DNA of 64,000 nt from Streptomyces sp. XY006. Lineage in GTDB: Bacteria; Actinomycetota; Actinomycetes; Streptomycetales; Streptomycetaceae. Numbering within the stretch: the first letter of the stretch is position 1; each line of letters starts with the position of its first letter. Positions 41,574 through 49,969 of this stretch are shown here, piece after piece. A model generated the notes under the pieces. That model did no database searches. It was not told the DNA's origin and saw nothing but the letters and a program-made list of their open reading frames with translations. Position numbers and translations under genes: made by a program. Where the stretch lies: the NCBI RefSeq assembly GCF_002237655.1, contig NZ_NOKT01000034.1, forward strand, positions 28,163-92,162, in the 5' to 3' direction.

Positions 41574-42296
41574 ATGGACAGCACCGCAACCGCCTCACTC
41601 GCCTCCCTCTGGGACGAGGTCTCCGGTACGCAGCCCGACCCCGACCTGTGGGTGGTGATCGCGGCCCTGGGACTGGCGCTGGCCGTGGTGATCCCGCACG
41701 GACTGTGGCGCATCTCCCGCAACGCCATCACCATCGCGCACGAGGGCGGTCACGGGCTCGTGGCCCTGCTCACCGGCCGTACCCTCACGGGCATACGCCT
41801 GCACTCGGACACCAGCGGCCTGACCGTCAGCCGCGGCAAGCCGCACGGCATCGGCATGATCCTCACGGCGGCCGCCGGCTACACCGCCCCACCCCTGCTG
41901 GGCCTCGGCGGCGCGGCGCTGCTCGGCGCGGGCCGCATCACGCTCCTGCTGTGGCTGGCCACGGCCCTGCTGCTCGCCATGCTCGTGATGATCCGCAACG
42001 CCTACGGCGCCCTGACGATGATCATCACCGGTGGTCTGTTCGTGGTGGTGTCCTGGCTGGCCGGCCCTCAGGTGCAGGCGGCGTTCGCGTACGTGGTGGT
42101 GTGGTTCCTGCTGCTGGGCGGGGTGCGCCCGGCCTTCGAACTGCAGGCGAAGCGGGCCCGGGGCGGGGCGGGCGACTCGGACGCGGACCAGCTGTCCCGG
42201 CTGACGCACGTGCCGGCGGGCCTGTGGTTCTTCCTGTTCCACGCCGTGTCGCTGTGCTCGCTGATCGGGGGCGGGCGCTGGCTGCTGGGATGGTGA
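41574..42296 (+). CDS. M50B-family membrane peptidase-like protein
   Basis: 240-aa integral membrane protein. The zinc-peptidase motif HEGGH (AITIAHEGGHGLVALL, about residues 54-69) sits in a helix. Six or so membrane segments are present (about 25-42, 97-112, 120-137, 138-156, 165-188, 215-235). It starts at ATG 41574; an upstream in-frame start (41505) overlaps the divergent promoter region. The M50 site-2 protease fold cleaves membrane proteins. Being next to an RskA-like anti-sigma factor, it is an attractive but unproven candidate for releasing the sigma factor. Confidence 0.85.
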   Translation: MDSTATASLASLWDEVSGTQPDPDLWVVIAALGLALAVVIPHGLWRISRNAITIAHEGGHGLVALLTGRTLTGIRLHSDTSGLTVSRGKPHGIGMILTAAAGYTAPPLLGLGGAALLGAGRITLLLWLATALLLAMLVMIRNAYGALTMIITGGLFVVVSWLAGPQVQAAFAYVVVWFLLLGGVRPAFELQAKRARGGAGDSDADQLSRLTHVPAGLWFFLFHAVSLCSLIGGGRWLLGW

Positions 42297-42354
42297 CCGC
42301 GGCCGGCCCGGGCGCGAGCGGCGCGACGCAGCGGCCCTGGGACCACCGCCTGCT

Positions 42355-42360
42355 TATAAA
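42355..42360 (+). promoter_or_regulatory. Possible -10 element directly before aroA
   Basis: TATAAA in an isolated AT-rich patch ends eight bases before the aroA ATG (42369). If used, transcription would begin at or within a base or two of the start codon, giving a leaderless mRNA. No clear -35 is seen, and AAAGG (42363-42367) might instead be a weak ribosome site. Confidence 0.35.
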
Positions 42361-42368
42361 GTAAAGGC

Positions 42369-43685
42369 ATGGTCCCGAACACCGCAGACACCGCCCTCTG
42401 GCCCGCCCCGCACGCGAGCGGAGCCGTCGACGCGACGGTCCACGTGCCCGGGTCCAAGTCGGTCACCAACCGCGCCCTCGTGCTCGCCGCCCTCGCCTCC
42501 GAGCCCGGCTGGCTGCGCCGCCCGCTGCGCTCCCGCGACACCCTGCTGATGGCCGGCGCGCTGCGCGCGATGGGCATCGAGATCGAGGAGGGCGTGGGCC
42601 CCGACGGCACCGGCGAGGCCTGGCGGGTGCTGCCCACGGGCCTGCGCGGCCCGGCCACGGTCGACGTGGGCAACGCCGGCACGGTGATGCGGTTCCTGCC
42701 GCCCGTCGCCGCGCTCGCCGACGGCCCCGTCCGCTTCGACGGCGACCCCCGCTCCTACGAGCGCCCGCTGAACGGCGTCATCGACGCGCTGCGTCAGCTC
42801 GGCGCCCGGATCGACGACGACGGCCGCGGCGCGCTGCCGCTGACCGTGCACGGCGGCGGTGCCCTGGACGGCGGCCCGGTCGCGATCGACGCGTCCTCCT
42901 CGTCGCAGTTCGTCAGCGCCCTGCTGCTGTCCGGCCCGCGCTTCAACCAGGGCGTCGAGGTCCGTCACACCGGCGCCACGCTCCCCTCGCTGCCGCACAT
43001 CCGCATGACCGTGGACATGCTGCGCGCGGTCGGCGCCCAGGTGGACACCCCCGAGTCGGGCGGCGAGCCGAACGTCTGGCGGGTCACGCCGGGCGCCCTG
43101 CTCGGCCGGGACCTGGTGATCGAGCCGGACCTGTCCAACGCGCAGCCGTTCCTGGCGGCGGCCCTGGTCACGGGCGGCAGGGTCACCATCCCGGACTGGC
43201 CGGCCCGCACCACCCAGCCCGGTGACCGGCTCCGCGAGATCTTCACCGAGATGGGCGGCTCCTGCGAACTGACCGAGTACGGGCTGGTGTTCACCGGCTC
43301 CGGCTCGATCCACGGCATCGACGTCGACCTGAGCGAGGTCGGCGAGCTGACCCCGGGCATCGCTGCGGTCGCGGCCCTGGCCGACTCCCCGTCGACCCTG
43401 CGGGGCGTGGCCCACCTGCGCCTGCACGAGACGGACCGGCTGGCGGCGCTGACCAAGGAGATCAACGAGCTCGGCGGTGACGTGACGGAGACGGCCGACG
43501 GCCTGCACATCCGCCCGCGCCGGCTGCACGGCGGGATCTTCCACACCTACGACGACCACCGCATGGCCACGGCCGGCGCGATCATCGGCCTGGCGGTGGA
43601 GGGCGTGCAGATCGAGAACGTGGCGACGACGGCCAAGACCCTGCCCGACTTCCCCGACCTGTGGACCGGGATGCTCGGGGCGTAG
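42369..43685 (+). CDS. aroA: 3-Phosphoshikimate 1-carboxyvinyltransferase (EPSP synthase)
   Basis: 438-aa shikimate-pathway enzyme that joins phosphoenolpyruvate to shikimate-3-phosphate. Motifs are PGSKSVTNRALVLAALA (residues 21-37), GNAGTVMRFLPPVAAL (PEP binding), SSSQFVSALLLSGPRF, and RLHETDRLAALTKEINELGG with DDHRMATAGA near the C-terminus. The fold is complete. It precedes rsgA by 17 bases, so the two are probably cotranscribed, although they are functionally unrelated. The ATG is preceded by an AT-rich patch that may give a leaderless transcript. Confidence 0.96.
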   Translation: MVPNTADTALWPAPHASGAVDATVHVPGSKSVTNRALVLAALASEPGWLRRPLRSRDTLLMAGALRAMGIEIEEGVGPDGTGEAWRVLPTGLRGPATVDVGNAGTVMRFLPPVAALADGPVRFDGDPRSYERPLNGVIDALRQLGARIDDDGRGALPLTVHGGGALDGGPVAIDASSSSQFVSALLLSGPRFNQGVEVRHTGATLPSLPHIRMTVDMLRAVGAQVDTPESGGEPNVWRVTPGALLGRDLVIEPDLSNAQPFLAAALVTGGRVTIPDWPARTTQPGDRLREIFTEMGGSCELTEYGLVFTGSGSIHGIDVDLSEVGELTPGIAAVAALADSPSTLRGVAHLRLHETDRLAALTKEINELGGDVTETADGLHIRPRRLHGGIFHTYDDHRMATAGAIIGLAVEGVQIENVATTAKTLPDFPDLWTGMLGA

Positions 43686-43702
43686 GACGCGGGGACCAGG
43701 TC

Positions 43703-44713
43703 ATGCGCCGCTACGGCAAGCACACCGACGAGGACGACATCCGCACCCGCCCGGGCCGCCGGAACACCCGGCCGCGGACGAACATCCGGCCCAAGCACGA
43801 GGACGCCGCCGAGGGCCTCGTCCTCACCGTCGACCGGGGCCGCCTGACCTGCCTCGTCGAGGACCGCGTCGTCATGGCGATGAAGGCCCGGGAACTGGGC
43901 CGCAAGGCCGCGGTCGTCGGCGACCGCGTCGCCCTCGTGGGCGACATGTCCGGGAAGAAGGACACCCTGGCGCGGATCGTGCGCATCGAGGAGCGCACGT
44001 CCGTGCTGCGCCGCACGGCGGACGACGACGATCCGTACGAGCGCGTGGTCGTCGCCAACGCCGACCAGCTGGCCGTCGTCACGGCCCTGGCCGACCCGGA
44101 GCCCCGCCCCCGCCTGATCGACCGCTGCCTGGTCGCGGCCTACGACGGTGGCCTGGAACCGCTGCTGGTGCTGACCAAGTCGGACCTCGCCCCGCCGGAG
44201 AAGCTGCTGGAGCTCTACGGCGACCTCGACATTCCGTACGTCGTCACGAGTCGCGCGGAACTGGAGAGCGGCGCCGCCGTCGCCCGGGTGCGCGAGCAGC
44301 TCGACGGCAGGATCACCGCGTTCGTCGGGCACTCCGGGGTCGGCAAGACGACCCTGGTCAACGCGCTGGTGCCCGAGGAGCGGCGGCGTTCGACCGGGCA
44401 CGTGAACGCGGTGACGGGCCGTGGCCGGCACACCACCACCTCGGCGCTGGCGCTGCCGCTGGCCGGCGGCGACGGCTGGGTGATCGACACTCCGGGCGTG
44501 CGGTCCTTCGGGCTCAACCACGTCGACCCGTCCCGGGTCATCCACGCCTTCCCCGACCTGGAGCCGGGCACCGAGGGCTGCCCGCGCGCCTGCAGTCACG
44601 ACGAGCCGGACTGCGCCCTGGACGCCTGGGTGGCCGAGGGGCACGCGGACCCGGCACGGCTGTACTCGCTGCGCCGGCTGCTGGCCACGCGGGAGCGCAC
44701 GGAAGGCGACTGA
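43703..44713 (+). CDS. rsgA: RsgA, ribosome small subunit-dependent GTPase
   Basis: 336 aa from ATG 43703 (GGGGACCAGG upstream). The N-terminal OB-like part is followed by a circularly permuted GTPase: G4 LTKSDL, then G1 GHSGVGKTTLVNAL and G3 DTPGVR. The C-terminal zinc knuckle is ACSHDEPDCALDAW, the Cys/His cluster of the family. It helps mature the 30S subunit. It directly follows aroA. Confidence 0.94.
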   Translation: MRRYGKHTDEDDIRTRPGRRNTRPRTNIRPKHEDAAEGLVLTVDRGRLTCLVEDRVVMAMKARELGRKAAVVGDRVALVGDMSGKKDTLARIVRIEERTSVLRRTADDDDPYERVVVANADQLAVVTALADPEPRPRLIDRCLVAAYDGGLEPLLVLTKSDLAPPEKLLELYGDLDIPYVVTSRAELESGAAVARVREQLDGRITAFVGHSGVGKTTLVNALVPEERRRSTGHVNAVTGRGRHTTTSALALPLAGGDGWVIDTPGVRSFGLNHVDPSRVIHAFPDLEPGTEGCPRACSHDEPDCALDAWVAEGHADPARLYSLRRLLATRERTEGD

Positions 44714-44832
44714 CCTCCGCGTTGTTTGTCCTGCCGTGCGGACGGTAAGTGCATAATCGCACCAAGCCGGATGCAAGCCAGAGCAAAACGAGACGAAGCG
44801 GTCACTGAACGTGGGCTACGGGAGGACGACAG

Positions 44833-45156
44833 ATGGCGTGGCTGCTGGTCATCGTGGCCGGGTTGCTCGAGACCGGTTTCGCCGTGTGCCTGAAGCTGTC
44901 GCACGGCTTCACACGGCTGTGGCCGACGATCGCGTTCTGCATCTTCGCCCTCGGCAGTTTCGGTCTGCTGACCCTGTCGCTGAAGAAGCTCGACGTGGGG
45001 CCCGCCTACGCGGTGTGGACCGGCATCGGGGCGGCGGGGACGGCCATCTACGGCATGGTGTTCCTGGGCGACCTGGTGTCGACGCTGAAGCTCGTGTCCA
45101 TCAGCCTCGTCATCATCGGTGTCATCGGGCTGCAGTTGTCGGGGTCCGCGCACTGA
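44833..45156 (+). CDS. Small multidrug resistance (SMR) family transporter, SugE/Gdx-like
   Basis: 107-aa four-helix protein (about 2-22, 29-47, 57-78, 85-104). The catalytic Glu13 lies in GLLETGFAVCLKLSHGF, and the family turn is GPAYAVWTGIGAAGTAIYGMVFLGD. The Gly-rich GIGAAGTA and the lack of QacE-specific residues suit the SugE/Gdx guanidinium-exporter branch. An RBS (GGGAGGACG) precedes ATG 44833. It converges on a TetR gene with seven bases between the stops. Confidence 0.88.
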   Translation: MAWLLVIVAGLLETGFAVCLKLSHGFTRLWPTIAFCIFALGSFGLLTLSLKKLDVGPAYAVWTGIGAAGTAIYGMVFLGDLVSTLKLVSISLVIIGVIGLQLSGSAH

Positions 45157-45163
45157 CCCTCTG

Positions 45164-45769
45164 TCAGCCGGCCCGCCGGTGAAGGGCGCTGCGGACCAGG
45201 TCGGCCACGCCGCCCTCGCCCGGGGGCGCCGCCACGCAGGACAGGGCCAGCCGGACGGCGAGTTCACAGGAGCGGGCCAGGTCGGCCGTGTCGGACCTGA
45301 GCGCGCCGGGTCCGGCCAGGACGGTCACGGCCCGGTCGCGCACGAGCGAGACGAAGTCGCCGGGCGTGGGCAACGGTCCGTCGGCGCGGCGCTGGGCCGG
45401 CACGGCTGAGGTCGACGGGACGGCCGACAGGGTCGGCGACGGCAGGCGTTCGCTCCAGCAGCCGGTGACCATGGCGCGGACGAGGGCGTTGTCCCGGGCC
45501 GCGGAGGTGACCCACTCGGCGGTGGCGGTGATCCGGTCGCGCGGGTCGCTGTGCGCCGCCAGCGCGCGGTCGACCCCGGCGAGATAGCCGTCGGCCTCCC
45601 TGCGCACGAGCGCCCGGGCGAGGCCGTCCTTGCTGCCGAACTCGTTGTACAGCGTCTGCCGGGACACTCCGGCCGCAGCCGCCACGTCCACCATCCGCAC
45701 GGCGGACCACGGCCGGCGCGCCAGCGCCGCGAAAGCGGCGTCCAGTAGAGATTCCCGCGCTGCAGGCAT
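45164..45769 (-). CDS. TetR-family transcriptional regulator
   Basis: 201-aa regulator. The N-terminal helix-turn-helix is ESLLDAAFAALARRPWSAVRMVDVAAAAGVSRQTLYNEFGSKDGLARAL, with an alpha-helical ligand domain after it. It starts at ATG 45769 and converges on the SMR transporter gene, a common repressor-efflux layout, although the two stops face each other so no shared promoter exists. The regulated target is unknown. Confidence 0.88.
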   Translation of the reverse strand: MPAARESLLDAAFAALARRPWSAVRMVDVAAAAGVSRQTLYNEFGSKDGLARALVRREADGYLAGVDRALAAHSDPRDRITATAEWVTSAARDNALVRAMVTGCWSERLPSPTLSAVPSTSAVPAQRRADGPLPTPGDFVSLVRDRAVTVLAGPGALRSDTADLARSCELAVRLALSCVAAPPGEGGVADLVRSALHRRAG

Positions 45770-45967
45770 CTTCGCCTCCCCTTGGGGCGAGCGGCTCTGC
45801 GCCCAGATTTGACGCGGGTGGGACCACTGTCAAGGGTTCGCGAGCGCTCGCAGGGGCGCGTTTCGGCCGTGTCGCGCGGGGTGTTGCAGCGTTGCCGGGC
45901 CGCGCCGCCGAACCCCTCACAAAACCCCCGGTGGCCCCAGCCCCACCTCGGCAGATAGGTTCGTCAC

Positions 45968-46768
45968 ATGCCCGACTACCTCGACGACCTGCGTCTCGCT
46001 CACGTCCTCGCGGACGCCGCCGACGCCGCGACGACGGACCGGTTCAAGGCCCTCGACCTCAAGGTCGAGACCAAACCGGACATGACCCCGGTGAGCGAGG
46101 CGGACAAGGCGGCGGAAGAGCTCATCCGCGGCCAGCTCCAGCGCGCCCGCCCCCGGGACGCGATCCTCGGCGAGGAGTACGGCGTGGAGGGCACCGGCCC
46201 GCGCCGCTGGGTGATCGACCCGATCGACGGCACCAAGAACTACGTCCGGGGCGTCCCCGTCTGGGCCACGCTCATCTCGCTCATGGAGGCCGGCGAGGGC
46301 GGCTTCCAGCCGGTCGTCGGGGTCGTCTCCGCCCCCGCCCTGGGCCGCCGCTGGTGGGCCGCGAAGGGCCACGGCGCCTTCACCGGCCGCTCCCTGACCA
46401 AGGCCTCCCGGCTGCACGTCTCCCGCGTCTCGCAGCTCTCCGACGCCTCCTTCGCGTACTCCTCGCTCAGCGGCTGGGAGGAGCAGGGCCGCCTGGACGG
46501 CTTCCTGGACCTGACCCGTGCGGTGTGGCGCACGCGCGCGTACGGCGACTTCTGGCCGTACATGATGGTCGCGGAGGGCTCGATCGACATGTGCGCCGAG
46601 CCGGAGCTGTCCCTGTGGGACATGGCCGCCACCGCGATCGTCGTCACCGAGGCCGGCGGCACCTTCACGGGCCTGGACGCCCGCCCGGGCCCGCACAGCG
46701 GCAACGCGGCCGCATCGAACGGCCTGCTGCACGACGAGTTGCTCGGATATCTCAACCAGCGCTACTGA
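45968..46768 (+). CDS. hisN: Histidinol-phosphate phosphatase HisN (inositol monophosphatase fold)
   Basis: 266-aa IMPase-fold phosphatase. Metal-binding motif 1 is GEEYG with DPIDGTKNYVRG (about residues 79-95), and motif 2 is LWDMAATAIVVTEAGG. The branch with VPVWATLISLM after the DPIDG loop is the one that, in Actinobacteria, dephosphorylates L-histidinol phosphate. In S. coelicolor a gene at the matching place is hisN. It starts at ATG 45968 and is followed by a CBS protein gene. Confidence 0.9.
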   Translation: MPDYLDDLRLAHVLADAADAATTDRFKALDLKVETKPDMTPVSEADKAAEELIRGQLQRARPRDAILGEEYGVEGTGPRRWVIDPIDGTKNYVRGVPVWATLISLMEAGEGGFQPVVGVVSAPALGRRWWAAKGHGAFTGRSLTKASRLHVSRVSQLSDASFAYSSLSGWEEQGRLDGFLDLTRAVWRTRAYGDFWPYMMVAEGSIDMCAEPELSLWDMAATAIVVTEAGGTFTGLDARPGPHSGNAAASNGLLHDELLGYLNQRY

Positions 46769-46878
46769 ACGCCCTCTTGTTGACCCTCCCTTTGCCTGCC
46801 ACCCTGAGAGTCCCCCCACTTGTGAACTTGTGAAAAGTGGAACAAAGGCGGGGACACTCCCAGGAGGTGGCTCCATCC

Positions 46879-47271
46879 ATGCTCGTCCGTGACGCCATGA
46901 GCACCGTCGTCCTCACCATCGGCCCGGCCCACACACTGCGCCAGGCCGCCGCGCTGATGTCCGCCCGCAAGGTCGGCGCGGCCATCGTCCTCGACCCGGA
47001 CGCCGGTGGCATCGGCATCCTCACCGAACGCGACATCCTCAACTCCGTGGGCCGGGGCCAGGACCCGGACACCGAACGCGCCCACGCCCACACCACCAAC
47101 GACGTCGTCTTCGCCGCCCCGACCTGGACCCTGGAGGAGGCGGCCGGCGCCATGGCGCACGGCGGTTTCCGTCATCTCATCGTGCTGGACCGCGACGAGC
47201 CCGCCGGCGTCGTCTCGGTCCGCGACATCATCCGCTGCTGGGCACCGGCACGTCAGCAGGTGCCCGCCTGA
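46879..47271 (+). CDS. Twin-CBS-domain protein
   Basis: 130 aa from ATG 46879, preceded by AGGAGGTGG. Two CBS motifs are present: DAMSTVVLTIGPAHTLRQAAALMSARKVGAAIVLDPDAGGIGILTERDIL and TTNDVVFAAPTWTLEEAAGAMAHGGFRHLIVLDRDEPAGVVSVRDI. Standalone pairs bind adenine nucleotides and sense energy state. The upstream in-frame GTG 46837 lacks a ribosome site. It is convergent with the catalase gene, with a bidirectional hairpin between. Confidence 0.9.
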   Translation: MLVRDAMSTVVLTIGPAHTLRQAAALMSARKVGAAIVLDPDAGGIGILTERDILNSVGRGQDPDTERAHAHTTNDVVFAAPTWTLEEAAGAMAHGGFRHLIVLDRDEPAGVVSVRDIIRCWAPARQQVPA

Positions 47272-47289
47272 CGGCACGGGAGCACACGA

Positions 47290-47322
47290 ACGGGCCGGGC
47301 CCCCTCAGGGGACCCGGCCCGT
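47290..47322. terminator. Bidirectional hairpin between the CBS-protein and catalase genes
   Basis: Perfect 10-bp stem ACGGGCCGGG / CCCGGCCCGT around CCCCTCAGGGG. It sits between two convergent stop codons (47271 and 47353). Confidence 0.75.
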
Positions 47323-47352
47323 CCACTACCGCAAGCGGTCCAGTGCTGGAGT

Positions 47353-48804
47353 TCAGCCGCGCAGGGCCTGTACCGCGGCCTCCAGCCGCTTGCCGTAGTC
47401 GCCGTCGGCCCGACGGAAGTTGTCGATCGCCCGCTCGACGATGTCGTCGCGCGAGACCTTGGCGATGAAGCCCGCCAGGTTCGCGATCAGGCGCTCCTTC
47501 TCGTCCTCCGACATGAGCCGGTAGAGGTTGCCCGCCTGGACGAAGTCGTCGTCCTCGGCGTGCACCGGGGCCGGGTGGTTGCCCGTGGCGCCGCTCACGG
47601 CCGTGGCGGACCACAGCGGACGGTCCGTCTGGAACGGGCCGCCGAAGCTGTTCGGCTCGTAGTTCTTCGCGCCTCCGTGACGGCCGTCGTAGAGGACCCC
47701 GTCACGGGAGTGGGTGCGCGCCACGGTGGCGTGCGGGCGGTTCACCGGCAGGTGGTCGGCGTTGATGCCGACGCGGTAGCGGTGGGCGTCGCCGTAGGCG
47801 AAGAGGCGACCCTGGAGCATCTTGTCCGGGGAGGGGCCGATGCCCGGCACGAAGTGGGCGGGGCTGAAGATCGACTGCTCGACCTCGGCGAAGATGTTCT
47901 CCGGGTTGCGGTTGAGCTCCAGCTTGCCGATCTCGACGACCGGGTAGTCCGCGTGCGGCCAGACCTTGGTCAGGTCGAACGGGTTGAAGCGGTACGTCGC
48001 CGCCTCGGCCACCGGCATGATCTGCACGCCGACGGTCCAGCTCGGGTACTCGCCGCGCTCGATGGCCTCGCGCAGGTCGCGCTGGTGGGAGTCGGGGTCC
48101 TCACCGGCGAGCCGGGCAGCCTCCGCGCTGGTCAGGGTCTTGATGCCCTGGTCCGTCTTGAAGTGGTACTTCACCCAGAACGCCTCGCCGGCCGCGTTGC
48201 TCCACTGGAAGGTGTGCGAGCCGAAGCCGTCCATGTGACGGTAGGAGGCCGGGATGCCCCGGTCGCCGAACAGCCAGGTCACCTGGTGCGTGGACTCGGG
48301 CGACAGGCTCCAGAAGTCCCAGACGTTGTCCGCCTCGGTCGAGCCGGTGTACGGGTCGCGCTTCTGGGTGTGGATGAAGTCGGGGAACTTGATGGCGTCC
48401 TTGATGAAGAACACCGGGGTGTTGTTGCCGACGAGGTCGTAGTTGCCCTCCTCGGTGTAGAACTTCAGCGCGAAACCGCGCGGGTCACGGACGGCGTCCG
48501 CCGCACCCAGGTTGCCGGCCACCGTCGAGAAGCGCAGAAAGACCTCGGTCTGCTTGCCGACCTCGGAGAGGAAGGCCGCGCGGGTGTACGGCGTGACGTC
48601 GGCGGTCACCGTGAAGGTGCCGTAGGCGCCGGCGCCGCGGGCGTGCACCACGCGCTCCGGGATCCGCTCGCGATTGAAGTGGGCGAGCTTCTCCAGCAGG
48701 AGCTGGTCCTGGACGAGCACCGGGCCGCCGACGCCCGCGGTCTCGCTGTTCTGATTGTCGGCGACCGGAGCCCCGGCCTCCGTCGTAAGCGGTCCCTGCG
48801 TCAC
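47353..48804 (-). CDS. catA: Monofunctional heme catalase (CatA/KatA)
   Basis: 483 aa from GTG 48804, with AGGAGG five bases upstream; a longer frame to 48876 would overlap the operator. The catalytic His is in VVHARGAGAYGTF, the catalytic Asn in GNNTPVFFIKD, and the proximal heme Tyr in RLFAYGDAHRYRVG. It decomposes hydrogen peroxide. It is divergent from the Fur-family gene catR, whose product represses it, and the palindromic operator lies between. Confidence 0.96.
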   Translation of the reverse strand: MTQGPLTTEAGAPVADNQNSETAGVGGPVLVQDQLLLEKLAHFNRERIPERVVHARGAGAYGTFTVTADVTPYTRAAFLSEVGKQTEVFLRFSTVAGNLGAADAVRDPRGFALKFYTEEGNYDLVGNNTPVFFIKDAIKFPDFIHTQKRDPYTGSTEADNVWDFWSLSPESTHQVTWLFGDRGIPASYRHMDGFGSHTFQWSNAAGEAFWVKYHFKTDQGIKTLTSAEAARLAGEDPDSHQRDLREAIERGEYPSWTVGVQIMPVAEAATYRFNPFDLTKVWPHADYPVVEIGKLELNRNPENIFAEVEQSIFSPAHFVPGIGPSPDKMLQGRLFAYGDAHRYRVGINADHLPVNRPHATVARTHSRDGVLYDGRHGGAKNYEPNSFGGPFQTDRPLWSATAVSGATGNHPAPVHAEDDDFVQAGNLYRLMSEDEKERLIANLAGFIAKVSRDDIVERAIDNFRRADGDYGKRLEAAVQALRG

Positions 48805-48869
48805 GTGCGCCTCCTGCACCATTCCTGACCAAACCTGTCCCTTGGCCAAAGCCGTTCTCGATCCTACAA

Positions 48870-48882
48870 TAGACATTGTCTA
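48870..48882. promoter_or_regulatory. CatR/Per-box operator in the catA-catR gap
   Basis: TAGACATTGTCTA is a perfect palindrome around a central T, within TACAATAGACATTGTCTAAA. It is of the Fur/PerR type and 66 bases before the catA start. Confidence 0.8.
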
Positions 48883-48949
48883 AAGCAAGCGAGACTCTAA
48901 TCTCACACCTGTTCGGGACCTGGTCCCCTTAGCTGTTAGGCTGTTGGCC

Positions 48950-49366
48950 ATGAGTGACCTTCTGGAACGCCTGCGCGGACGCGGATGGCGGATGACCGCG
49001 CAGCGGCGCGTCGTGGCCGAGGTCCTCGACGGCGAACACGTCCATCTGACGGCCGACGAGGTCCACGCCCGGGCCGTCGCCAAGCTGCCCGAGATCTCCC
49101 GGGCGACCGTCTACAACACGCTCGGTGAGCTCGTGACCCTCGGCGAGGTGCTGGAGGTCTCCACCGACCAGCGCGCCAAGCGGTACGACCCGAACGCCCA
49201 CCGGCCGCACCACCACCTGGTCTGCGCCCAGTGCGGCGCGATCCGCGACGTCCACCCGGTGGGCAACCCCCTGGCGGACCTCCCGGCCTCGGAGCGCTTC
49301 GGCTTCACGGTCTCGGAGGTCGAGGTGACGTACCGCGGCGTCTGCCCGAACTGCGCGGCGGCCTAG
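48950..49366 (+). CDS. catR: Fur/PerR-family peroxide-responsive repressor CatR
   Basis: 138 aa from ATG 48950. The winged helix is MTAQRRVVAEVLDGEHVHLTADEVHARAVAKLPEISRATVYNTLGEL. The regulatory metal site is RPHHHLVCAQCGAIRDV, with a structural zinc in CAQC and C-terminal CPNCAA. In Streptomyces this divergent repressor senses peroxide and derepresses catalase. It is followed by a strong terminator. Confidence 0.95.
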   Translation: MSDLLERLRGRGWRMTAQRRVVAEVLDGEHVHLTADEVHARAVAKLPEISRATVYNTLGELVTLGEVLEVSTDQRAKRYDPNAHRPHHHLVCAQCGAIRDVHPVGNPLADLPASERFGFTVSEVEVTYRGVCPNCAAA

Positions 49367-49380
49367 CCCTACGCACGTGA

Positions 49381-49409
49381 AAGCCCCGGCACCTGAGGTG
49401 CCGGGGCTT
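49381..49409 (+). terminator. Terminator of catR
   Basis: Thirteen-base arms AAGCCCCGGCACC / GGTGCCGGGGCTT around TGA, ending in TTTT. Confidence 0.9.
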
Positions 49410-49473
49410 TTCCCTGCTCACACGGACCGCACCACTACGGCTACGGCCAGGCCCGGCCGGACCCTGGAAAACA

Positions 49474-49509
49474 CCGAGGGCCGGAACCCTTTCGGATTCC
49501 GGCCCTCGG
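49474..49509 (-). terminator. Terminator hairpin downstream of the first tRNA-fMet
   Basis: Thirteen-base stem CCGAGGGCCGGAA / TTCCGGCCCTCGG, eight bases beyond the tRNA 3' end on the minus strand. Confidence 0.85.
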
Positions 49510-49516
49510 CCTTCAG

Positions 49517-49590
49517 TAGCGGGGACAGGATTTGAACCTGCGACCTCTGGGTTATGAGCCCAGCGAGCTACCGAGCTGCTCCACCCCGCG
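49517..49590 (-). tRNA. Initiator tRNA-fMet (CAT), copy 1
   Basis: 74 bases that fold into a complete cloverleaf with anticodon CAT in CTGGGCTCATAACCCAG. Three G:C pairs in the anticodon stem (GGG/CCC) and an unpaired 5' C mark it as the initiator. The 3' CCA is not encoded. It is identical to the copy at 52028-52101. Confidence 0.96.
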
Positions 49591-49969
49591 TCGGTGAATG
49601 CAACGTTACGTCAAGACCGAGCACGGATGCAAATCGCTTAACGCCGCCCCCTCGCCCCACAGCCCGGGGCCACCGGGGGTGGAGCCGGCCCGACTGGTGG
49701 CAAGCCCACCGAGATGGACCCGGAGCCGACCCCTGGGGGGCGACCGGGGCGGGAGCAGGCTGACCGGATGGACCCAGCCGACCAAGGGCCGGCCGACCGA
49801 GGGGGCAGGATGCCCAGGGCCTAGCCGATCGCCGGGCCCACCGGGGGCAGGCCAGCCTCGGGGCCGGCCGACCCGGATGGACCCGGCAGGCCAGGGGCCG
49901 GCCGACCTCCCGGGGACCGCCGGGGCCCGGCCTGCCAGGGGCGGGCCGGGCTCGGGTCGGTCGGTGCGG
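49591..49969. repeat. Degenerate GC-rich repeat tract between tRNA-fMet and the Sel1-repeat gene
   Basis: 379 bases without a gene. Recurrent GATGGACCC (three times, about 49713, 49767, 49877) and GGGCCGGCCGACC (about 49788, 49861, 49896) blocks alternate irregularly. No frame shows coding bias on either strand. It probably lies downstream of the minus-strand Sel1 gene. Confidence 0.6.

Noticed and set aside
44714..44832. Guanidine riboswitch before the SMR gene
   Set aside because: Suggested by the Gdx-like transporter, but neither the ykkC core nor paired ACGR loops of the mini-ykkC class could be found. A covariance search would decide.
45157..45163. Shared promoter of the SMR gene and tetR
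   Set aside because: The genes converge, so these seven bases join two stop codons and cannot be a promoter.
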